From NCBI GenBank assembly GCA_964567475.1, contig CAZMMV010000092.1, positions 1-5,124 of the forward strand: a stretch of DNA of 5,124 nt, in the 5' to 3' direction. Shown here one piece after another: positions 1 to 5,124 of the stretch. Source of the DNA: CAZMMV01 sp964567475. Its GTDB lineage: Bacteria; Bacillota; Clostridia; Tissierellales; Tissierellaceae. The notes below the pieces were generated by a model. The model was given only the letters and a program-made list of their open reading frames with translations, made no database searches and had not been told where the DNA came from. Numbering within the stretch: position 1 is the stretch's first letter; every line of letters begins with the position of its first letter. The position numbers and the translations under genes were made by a program.

Positions 1-538
1 ACCTACTTTAGGAGCATGGGGTCTTGGTTGGGAAGTTTGGTTAGATGGTATGGAAATAACTCAATTTACTTATTTTCAACAAGTAGGTAGTATAAACTGT
101 GAGTTAGAATCTGCAGAATTAACTTATGGATTAGAAAGAATAGCTATGTATTTACAAGATGTAGACAATATATTTGATATTAAATGGAATAAAGATTTTA
201 CTTATGGAGATATATTTAATAAATCAGAATATGAACATTCAGTATATAGTTTTGAAAAAGCAAATATTGAAACTTTAAAAGAATTATTTAATATGTACGA
301 AGAAGAAGGAAGAAAGACTATAGAAGAAAAGCTAGTTATTCCTAGTTATGATTATGTATTGAAATGTTCCCATACATTTAATGTTTTAGATGCAAGGGGA
401 GCTATTTCTGTTTCTGAGAGAACAAATTATTTAGGAAGAGTTAGACAATTGGCAAGAAAAGTAGCCTCAGCTTATATAGAGCAAAGAAAAGAAATGGGAT
501 ATCCTCTAATAAAAAAGGAGAGTTTTACAAATGAGTAA
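1..538 (+). CDS. glyQ: Glycyl-tRNA synthetase alpha subunit, 5'-truncated by window edge
   Basis: This is the C-terminal 178 residues of the alpha chain of the bacterial alpha2beta2 glycyl-tRNA synthetase, the subunit with the class II catalytic core that activates glycine. The open frame runs in from base 2, before the first in-frame ATG at 50. Those upstream codons read PTLGAWGLGWEVWLDG, a GlyQ signature, so the ATG at 50 is internal. Next come the conserved ITQFTYFQQVG strand and class II motif 3, TYGLERIAMY, whose arginine codon is at 137-139. The end carries the family's SHTFNVLDARGAISVSER block, with the stop at 536-538. Full-length relatives are about 295-300 residues, so roughly 120 N-terminal residues lie outside the window. 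A minor oddity is QQVGS where most relatives have QQVGG. The last 8 bases overlap glyS. The identification is secure; only the promoter and any leader regulation (such as a T-box) are out of view. Confidence 0.97.
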   Translation, partial: PTLGAWGLGWEVWLDGMEITQFTYFQQVGSINCELESAELTYGLERIAMYLQDVDNIFDIKWNKDFTYGDIFNKSEYEHSVYSFEKANIETLKELFNMYEEEGRKTIEEKLVIPSYDYVLKCSHTFNVLDARGAISVSERTNYLGRVRQLARKVASAYIEQRKEMGYPLIKKESFTNE

Positions 539-2609
539 AAAATACTTATTGGAAATAGGTGCTGAAGAATTACCAGCAAATCAGATTAACAATGCATTAA
601 AAGAATTAAAAAACAATATGATTAATATGTTAAAAGAGGAAAGAATAAATTATGAAGAAGTAAAGGCATATACTACTCCTAGAAGATTGACCATAATAGT
701 TGAAGGGCTAGATGAAAAACAAAGCGATTTAAGTGAAAATGTAAAAGGACCTTCTAAAAAAATAGCTTTTGATAGTGAAGAAAATCCAACACGAGCATTA
801 CTAGGATTTATGAAGGGACAGGGCGTTGATATAGATTCTATATATACTGAAGAACACAATAATGAAGAGTATGTTTTTGCCAAAGTATTAAAAAAAGGTA
901 AATCTATAGAAGAAATAATTAAGTTTCATATGCCTGGTATTATAAGATCTATCCATTTTCCTAAAACCATGAAATGGGGAGGAAAAAATTTAAGATTTGC
1001 ACGACCCATAAGAGGAATAGTATCTATATTGGATACTGAGGTAATTCAATTTGAATTGGAAGGAATTCCAGTTTCAAATAAAACTAAAGGACATAGATTT
1101 TTATCTAGCGGTAATTTAGAGATAGATAATGTAGATAATTATATAGATTTATTAAGGGAAAATTATGTAATAGTAGATCAAGATGAAAGAAGAGAAATGA
1201 TTAAATATGGTGCAGAAAAGTTAGTAAAAGGAAAAGGCGGCAATATACAAAAAGATGAAGAACTTTTAGATGAAGTAACTAATTTAGTAGAGTATCCTAC
1301 TCCCCTAATTGGTAAAATAAAAGAAGAGTACTTAACTTTACCAGAAGATGTAGTTATAACACCTATGAAAGAACATTTAAGATATTTCCCAGTATTAAAT
1401 GATAAAAATAAATTATTGCCTTATTTTATTACAGTGAGAAATGGAAATGAAGATTATATTGAAACTGTTATAAAAGGAAATGAAAAAGTATTAGGTGCTA
1501 GACTAGAAGATGCAAAGTTTTTTTATATGGAAGATACAAGAGAGCCATTAGAATCCTATGTTGAGGATCTTAAGGACGTAGTATTTCAAGAAAAGTTAGG
1601 AACATTGTATGATAAAACAATAAGAGTTGAGAAACTAGCTAATAAAATAGGAGAATCTTTGCAGGTTGGGGAAGAAACAGAAAATAATATAAAAAGAGCA
1701 GCATATTTATCTAAAGCAGATTTAGTGACTAAAATGGTAATTGAGTTCACTGAATTACAAGGAAAAATGGGAATGGAATATGCTAAGGCTTCAGAAGAAA
1801 ATGAAATTGTAAGTTTAGCTATTTTAGAACAGTATTTACCTAGATTTGCAGGGGATAAGATTCCTACAACTACTGCAGGAACAGTTCTTAGCATTGCAGA
1901 TAAGTTTGATACTATAGCCGGATTGTTTGCTATAGGAATACACCCTACAGGATCTCAAGACCCCTTTGGATTAAGAAGACAAGCTTTAGGTATTATAAAT
2001 ATAATACTAGAAAAGAAGATGAATTTACCTATAGACGAGACTATAGAAACAGCTTTATATATGTATGTTGATATAAATGGATTAGCTTTTGATTATGAAA
2101 AGGTAAAAGGAGAAATAGTAGAATTTTTTAAAGGTAGAATAGAAAATATGTTCAATAGTATGGGTATTAGATATGATATAGTGGATGCATTGACTGATTC
2201 TAATATTGAAGATATTTATGATACTAAAATAAAGGCAGACAAATTAAATCAGTGGTTAGAACAAGAAGGCTTATCTGAAGTTTTAATAGCCTTTAAAAGG
2301 GTAGCTAATTTAGCTGAAAAGACTTCTTCAGATGAAGTATCTAGAGATTTACTAACTAGTGAAGAGATGAATCTTTATGAAACTTATAATAATATAGAGG
2401 AAAAAATAGATGATTTAATAGAAAAGAAAGATTATTATGAGGCCTTACAAGAGTTATCAAAATTACAAAAGCCTATAGATGATTATTTTGATAATGTAAT
2501 GATAATGGTAGAAGATGAAAAGCTTAAGAATAATAGATTGGGATTATTAAGGAAAATATATGATACTATGTTAAAAATTTGTGATTTATCAAAAATAATA
2601 AATAAATAA
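531..2609 (+). CDS. glyS: Glycyl-tRNA synthetase beta subunit
   Basis: This is the beta chain of the tetrameric glycyl-tRNA synthetase, needed for tRNA-Gly recognition and aminoacylation together with GlyQ in the cytoplasm. It is 692 residues, matching the usual 680-700, with no frame break. Visible family landmarks in order are the N-terminal LLEIGAEELPA, TPRRL near residue 50, FPKTMKWG and RFARPIRG near 145-165, and GHRF at 187-190 in the B3/4-like region. An HD-like domain follows, with KADLVTKM at 395-402, TELQGKMG at 407-414 and DPFGLRR at 477-483. The C-terminal DALR-type anticodon-binding domain includes AFKRVAN at 587-593. The ATG at 531 is supported by AAGGAG at 515-520, about 10 bases upstream, and by the family N-terminus. 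It overlaps the glyQ stop in ATGAGTAA, which suggests translational coupling and equal subunit supply. No terminator is visible after it, so read-through into the next gene is likely. Confidence 0.98.
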   Translation: MSKKYLLEIGAEELPANQINNALKELKNNMINMLKEERINYEEVKAYTTPRRLTIIVEGLDEKQSDLSENVKGPSKKIAFDSEENPTRALLGFMKGQGVDIDSIYTEEHNNEEYVFAKVLKKGKSIEEIIKFHMPGIIRSIHFPKTMKWGGKNLRFARPIRGIVSILDTEVIQFELEGIPVSNKTKGHRFLSSGNLEIDNVDNYIDLLRENYVIVDQDERREMIKYGAEKLVKGKGGNIQKDEELLDEVTNLVEYPTPLIGKIKEEYLTLPEDVVITPMKEHLRYFPVLNDKNKLLPYFITVRNGNEDYIETVIKGNEKVLGARLEDAKFFYMEDTREPLESYVEDLKDVVFQEKLGTLYDKTIRVEKLANKIGESLQVGEETENNIKRAAYLSKADLVTKMVIEFTELQGKMGMEYAKASEENEIVSLAILEQYLPRFAGDKIPTTTAGTVLSIADKFDTIAGLFAIGIHPTGSQDPFGLRRQALGIINIILEKKMNLPIDETIETALYMYVDINGLAFDYEKVKGEIVEFFKGRIENMFNSMGIRYDIVDALTDSNIEDIYDTKIKADKLNQWLEQEGLSEVLIAFKRVANLAEKTSSDEVSRDLLTSEEMNLYETYNNIEEKIDDLIEKKDYYEALQELSKLQKPIDDYFDNVMIMVEDEKLKNNRLGLLRKIYDTMLKICDLSKIINK

Positions 2610-2635
2610 CTTAAAGCTTCTATCTTAATAATATT

Positions 2636-2642
2636 GGAGGTG
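2636..2642 (+). promoter_or_regulatory. Strong Shine-Dalgarno for the CcpN-like gene
   Basis: GGAGGTG is a near-perfect complement of the 16S rRNA 3' end and sits in the short gap after glyS. It shows that translation of the regulator starts just downstream, not at the first in-frame ATG at 2733, about 90 bases away. Two codons lie within reach. TTG at 2647 has good spacing but is in the wrong frame and stops after four codons. ATT at 2652 is in frame, at the long end of normal spacing (9-11 bases, depending on the pairing counted). Confidence 0.85.
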
Positions 2643-2651
2643 TAGCTTGTT

Positions 2652-3290
2652 ATTCAACTAAGTGAAAGACAAGAAAAAATAATAGATATTGTAAAAACAA
2701 ATCAGCCAATAACAGCAGAAGCTATTGCAGGTATGTTGAATCTTACGAGATCAACCCTTAGGACTGATTTAGCCATACTTACTATGTCAGGAATACTTGA
2801 TGCAAGACCTAAGGTAGGATATTTTCATACAGGTAAAGATAATTTAAGTTATATTTCAGAGAAAATAAAAAGTATAACAGTTAAAGAAGTAAAATCGATG
2901 CCTATTGTATTAGATGAGTCTGTAAGCTTATACGATGCAATTGTATCTATATTTCTAGAAAATGTAGGCTCTATTTATGTATCTAATGAAGGATTCTTAT
3001 CTGGCATAGTATCAAGAAAGGATTTTATAAAATCTGCCATAGGAGGAATGGATTTAAATAAAGTACCTATAGCTATGATTATGACTAGAATGCCTAATAT
3101 TATATATGTAGAGGAAGATGATAGTATATTGGACGCAGCATTAAAGCTGATAGAGCATGAAATAGATAGTTTACCTGTTGTAGATAAGAATAGTCAAGAT
3201 GATAAAAAGTATAAGATAATAGGTAAAATTACAAAAACTACTATAACTAGGTTATTTGTAGAATTGGGTATGAATCAGGGAGGAGTATAA
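2652..3290 (+). CDS. ccpN: CcpN/YqzB-like transcriptional regulator: HTH plus two CBS domains (start codon non-canonical, ATT proposed)
   Basis: Predicted DNA-binding regulator of the CcpN family. In Bacillus subtilis the family member represses gluconeogenic genes (gapB, pckA) on glycolytic carbon sources, and its CBS pair is thought to sense nucleotides. With residue 1 at 2652 the protein is 212 residues, the same as I recall for B. subtilis CcpN. It opens QLSERQEKIIDIVK, followed by a winged HTH at about 1-60 with NLTRSTLRTDLAIL (30-43) and the family hallmark TMSGILDARPKVGYF (44-58). CBS domain 1 spans about 77-131 (ending GIVSRKDFIKSAIG) and CBS domain 2 about 139-203 (MTRMPNI, SLPVVD, GKITKTT). 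The first canonical start codon, ATG at 2733, would remove the first HTH helix, so it is rejected. The frame is open back to a TAG at 2643-2645 with no ATG, GTG or TTG, hence the ATT proposal; a one-base sequence error is the alternative. ppsR follows 3 bases after the stop. The target genes here are unknown, and PPDK regulation in clostridia is only inference. Confidence 0.88.
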   Translation: MQLSERQEKIIDIVKTNQPITAEAIAGMLNLTRSTLRTDLAILTMSGILDARPKVGYFHTGKDNLSYISEKIKSITVKEVKSMPIVLDESVSLYDAIVSIFLENVGSIYVSNEGFLSGIVSRKDFIKSAIGGMDLNKVPIAMIMTRMPNIIYVEEDDSILDAALKLIEHEIDSLPVVDKNSQDDKKYKIIGKITKTTITRLFVELGMNQGGV

Positions 3291-3293
3291 GAA

Positions 3294-4106
3294 ATGGAAG
3301 GAAAATTAACAGTTTATGTATTATCAGATTCCTTAGGAGAAACTGGAGAACAGCTATCTAAGGCGGCACTTAGTCAGTTTAATTCAGGAAAATATGAAGT
3401 TAGAAAGTTTCCTTTTATTGTCTCTGAGGATCAAATAGTAGAAATATTTGAAGAAGCAGAAAAAGAACCTAGTATTATTGTTTATACTATAGTTATAGAA
3501 GGCTTAAGAAGCTTCATAGAAATGAAAGGAAGAGAACTTAAGATTCCAACAGTAGATCTAATGACCCCAACACTAAAAGCTATTGAAAATATTTTAGGTT
3601 TTCAGCCTAAGAGAGAATCAGGACTTATAAGAAAACTAGATAAAAATTATTTTAAGAAAGTAGAAGCAGTTGAATTCGCAGTAAAATATGATGATGGTAA
3701 AGATCCTAGAGGTATAAGAAATGCTGACTTAATACTAGTAGGTATTTCTAGAACATCTAAGACACCATTAAGTATGTACTTAGCACATAAGAATTATAAA
3801 GTTGCAAATATTCCTTTGGTACCAGAAGTTCCAGTGCCTAATGAATTATTTGAAAAAGATAGTAAAAGAGTAGTTGGGTTGGTTGCTAATTCAACAAAGT
3901 TAAATGAAATAAGACAGGAAAGATTAAAAGCATTAGGATTAAATAATAATGCAAACTATGCCAATGTAACTAGAATAAATGAGGAATTAGAATATTCAAA
4001 GAAGATAATGGATAAATTAGGCTGTATTGTAATAGATGTTTCAAATAAAGCTATAGAAGAAACTGCAGGATTAATAATAGATTATATGAAAACTTTGAGT
4101 AAATAA
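3294..4106 (+). CDS. ppsR: Pyruvate, phosphate dikinase regulatory protein (PpsR/YqfL family, DUF299)
   Basis: Bifunctional Ser/Thr kinase and Pi-dependent phosphorylase of the DUF299 family. Characterised members inactivate pyruvate phosphate dikinase (PPDK) by ADP-dependent phosphorylation of an active-site threonine and reactivate it with inorganic phosphate; others act on PEP synthase. The protein is 270 residues, typical of the family. Landmarks are the N-terminal SDSLGETGE (11-19), the FAVKYDDGKDPRG block (128-140), a P-loop GISRTSKT (150-157) followed by PLSMYLA, and the C-terminal NEIRQERLKALGL (204-216). The ATG at 3294 is backed by AGGGAGGAG at 3277-3285, inside the end of the upstream gene. 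The 3-base gap to the CcpN-like gene indicates one transcript, as in the ccpN-yqfL pair of Bacillus, where YqfL also modulates CcpN. The PPDK target is not in the window, so which synthetase or dikinase it acts on is inferred from the family (the Bacillota/PPDK branch), not shown. Confidence 0.95.
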   Translation: MEGKLTVYVLSDSLGETGEQLSKAALSQFNSGKYEVRKFPFIVSEDQIVEIFEEAEKEPSIIVYTIVIEGLRSFIEMKGRELKIPTVDLMTPTLKAIENILGFQPKRESGLIRKLDKNYFKKVEAVEFAVKYDDGKDPRGIRNADLILVGISRTSKTPLSMYLAHKNYKVANIPLVPEVPVPNELFEKDSKRVVGLVANSTKLNEIRQERLKALGLNNNANYANVTRINEELEYSKKIMDKLGCIVIDVSNKAIEETAGLIIDYMKTLSK

Positions 4107-4114
4107 TGTATAAT

Positions 4115-4150
4115 AGAAGTGTTGTTTTTAGAGCACTTCTTTTTTCTTTC
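4115..4150 (+). terminator. Rho-independent terminator after ppsR
   Basis: An inverted repeat at 4115-4123 (AGAAGTGTT) and 4132-4140 (AGCACTTCT) forms a 9-bp stem with one G-T wobble and an 8-base loop. A T-rich tract (TTTTTCTTTC) follows directly at 4141-4150. It begins 8 bases after the ppsR stop and is the only convincing terminator in the window, so it marks the end of the glyQ-glyS-ccpN-ppsR unit. Confidence 0.9.
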
Positions 4151-4198
4151 TAAAAAAGATATTTTAATAAAAAGGATTATAAAGATATTTGTTGTATA

Positions 4199-4204
4199 TA
4201 TAAT
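4199..4204 (+). promoter_or_regulatory. Possible -10 box of a dgt promoter
   Basis: A perfect TATAAT lies between the ppsR terminator and dgt, 36 bases before the dgt start. It fits a promoter for a new transcription unit. The -35 region at 4176-4181 (ATTATA) is a poor match, and the surrounding sequence is so AT-rich that TATAAT can occur by chance. The preceding terminator makes some promoter here likely, but the exact site is uncertain. Confidence 0.4.
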
Positions 4205-4240
4205 ATAAGAAAATGATTAGTCTTATAAAGGGGTATATAT

Positions 4241-5124
4241 ATGAATATAAGAAATAGAACAGAAAAAATAGAAGATACTGTTTTTTCAAGCCATGCTAAA
4301 AAGAGTAAAGCTTCATTAGGAAGAAATATTTTTGAAGAAAAATGTAGTATAAGAACTGATTTTCAAAGAGATAGGGATAGAATCATACATTCTAAGGCCT
4401 TTAGAAGATTAAAGCATAAAACTCAAGTTTTTTTAGCTCCAGAAGGAGACCATTATAGGACAAGACTTACTCATACATTGGAAGTTTCACAAATTGCTAG
4501 AACGCTAGGGAGAGCCTTAAGATTAAATGAAGATTTAATAGAAGCTATATCTTTAGGGCATGATTTAGGACATACACCTTTTGGACATACTGGGGAAAGA
4601 GTATTGGATAAATTGCATCCTAAAGGTTTTAATCATAACCAACAATCTGTAAGAGTTGTTGATTTTTTAGAACATAGAAATAATAAAATAGGATTAAATT
4701 TAACTTTTGAAGTAAGAGAAGGTATAAGGTATCACTCTGGAGAAATAATATCAAAGACTTTAGAGGGTCAGATAGTAAGATATGCAGATAGGATAGCTTA
4801 TATAAATCATGACATAGATGATGCTATTAGAGCAAATGTTATAAAAAAAGAAGATTTACCAAAGGAGTCTATAGAAGTTTTAGGAAAGACCCATGGGGAT
4901 AGAATAAATAATATGATTTTAGATATAGTTAACAATAGTAGGGGAAAAGATGAAATTATAATGAGTTCTGAAATAGAAAATGCCACAAATGTCTTAAGAA
5001 AATATATGTTTGAAAATGTTTATCTTAATAAAGAAGCAAAATCAGAAGAGAAAAAAGTTGAATATATAATAGAAGAACTTTATAAATATTATTTTAAAAA
5101 TATAAAAAAATTACCAATTGAACA
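4241..5124 (+). CDS. dgt: dGTPase-like deoxynucleoside triphosphate triphosphohydrolase, 3'-truncated by window edge
   Basis: HD-superfamily hydrolase that converts dNTPs (dGTP in the name-giving enzyme) to the deoxynucleoside and tripolyphosphate. The frame is open for 294 residues to the window end. Family relatives of this type are about 330-345 residues, so some 40-50 C-terminal residues are missing. The metal-binding HD residues are all present: H78 in RLTHTLEV, H107-D108 in LGHDLGHTPFGH, and D183 in YADRIAY. The strongly conserved CSIRTDFQRDRDRIIHSKAF (35-54) and RRLKHKTQVF block precede them. The ATG at 4241 has AAAGGGG at 4227-4233, 7 bases upstream, and gives the usual N-terminal length. 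A terminator separates it from ppsR, so it is probably transcribed on its own promoter. In many Clostridia dgt is followed by dnaG and rpoD, which would lie beyond the window here (inference). Substrate preference among dNTPs cannot be read from the sequence. Confidence 0.96.
   Translation, partial: MNIRNRTEKIEDTVFSSHAKKSKASLGRNIFEEKCSIRTDFQRDRDRIIHSKAFRRLKHKTQVFLAPEGDHYRTRLTHTLEVSQIARTLGRALRLNEDLIEAISLGHDLGHTPFGHTGERVLDKLHPKGFNHNQQSVRVVDFLEHRNNKIGLNLTFEVREGIRYHSGEIISKTLEGQIVRYADRIAYINHDIDDAIRANVIKKEDLPKESIEVLGKTHGDRINNMILDIVNNSRGKDEIIMSSEIENATNVLRKYMFENVYLNKEAKSEEKKVEYIIEELYKYYFKNIKKLPIE

Noticed and set aside
650..883. 77-codon open frame on the minus strand inside glyS
   Set aside because: It lies wholly opposite a well-conserved part of glyS, has no ribosome site or recognisable domain, and is explained as a shadow frame.
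1586..1894. 102-codon open frame on the minus strand inside glyS
   Set aside because: It is antisense to the conserved HD-like region of glyS (KADLVTKM, TELQGKMG), with no family resemblance; a shadow frame.
2610..2635. Terminator or promoter between glyS and the CcpN-like gene
   Set aside because: The gap contains only a short AAGCTT palindrome, with no stem followed by a T tract and no convincing -35/-10 pair.
2647..2690. Programmed -1 frameshift from the TTG at 2647 into the HTH frame
   Set aside because: No slippery heptamer is present in the four codons before the stop and no downstream stem is evident; an ATT start or a base error is simpler.
2733..2735. ATG as the start of the CcpN-like gene
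   Set aside because: It would delete the first 27 residues, including the first HTH helix and the conserved SERQEKI segment, and it has no ribosome site immediately upstream, while GGAGGTG sits at 2636-2642.
4109..4114. TATAAT as a promoter -10 box just after ppsR
   Set aside because: It is directly followed by the intrinsic terminator at 4115-4150, so a transcript from it would end at once; a chance match in AT-rich sequence.

Overview
The window is an AT-rich, densely coding stretch with all recognisable genes on the + strand. Codons favour A/T in third position and AGA for arginine, and ribosome-binding sites are strong (AGGAG/GGAGG type). The gene content (split glycyl-tRNA synthetase glyQ-glyS, a CcpN-like HTH-CBS regulator, the pyruvate phosphate dikinase regulatory protein, then a dGTPase-family HD hydrolase) is a familiar Bacillota order. 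Together with the low GC it suggests a Clostridia/Tissierellia-type anaerobe. The species-level origin is my inference and cannot be fixed from the window.

Layout. Bases 1-538 are the 3' part of glyQ (alpha chain, catalytic core). glyS (beta chain) follows at 531-2609 and overlaps glyQ by 8 bases, so the two subunits are probably translationally coupled. After a 42-base gap without a visible terminator comes a CcpN/YqzB-like regulator. Its reading frame lacks any ATG/GTG/TTG at the place where homology begins; I place the start at an ATT codon at 2652. ppsR (yqfL family) follows after 3 bases at 3294-4106. A clear intrinsic terminator at 4115-4150 closes this unit. A short promoter-like gap leads to the 5' part of a dgt-like gene (4241 to the window end), which probably starts a separate transcription unit.

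How the genes work together. GlyQ and GlyS form the alpha2beta2 glycyl-tRNA synthetase. The CcpN-like protein and PpsR form a conserved pair linked to central carbon metabolism: in Bacillus subtilis CcpN represses gluconeogenic genes and YqfL modulates its activity, and PpsR/DUF299 proteins switch pyruvate phosphate dikinase (PPDK) or PEP synthase on and off by phosphorylation. No PPDK gene lies in the window. The dgt product is predicted to hydrolyse dNTPs.

This is mostly an ordinary housekeeping region. I found no undescribed system. The one point that deserves a second look is the start of the CcpN-like gene.
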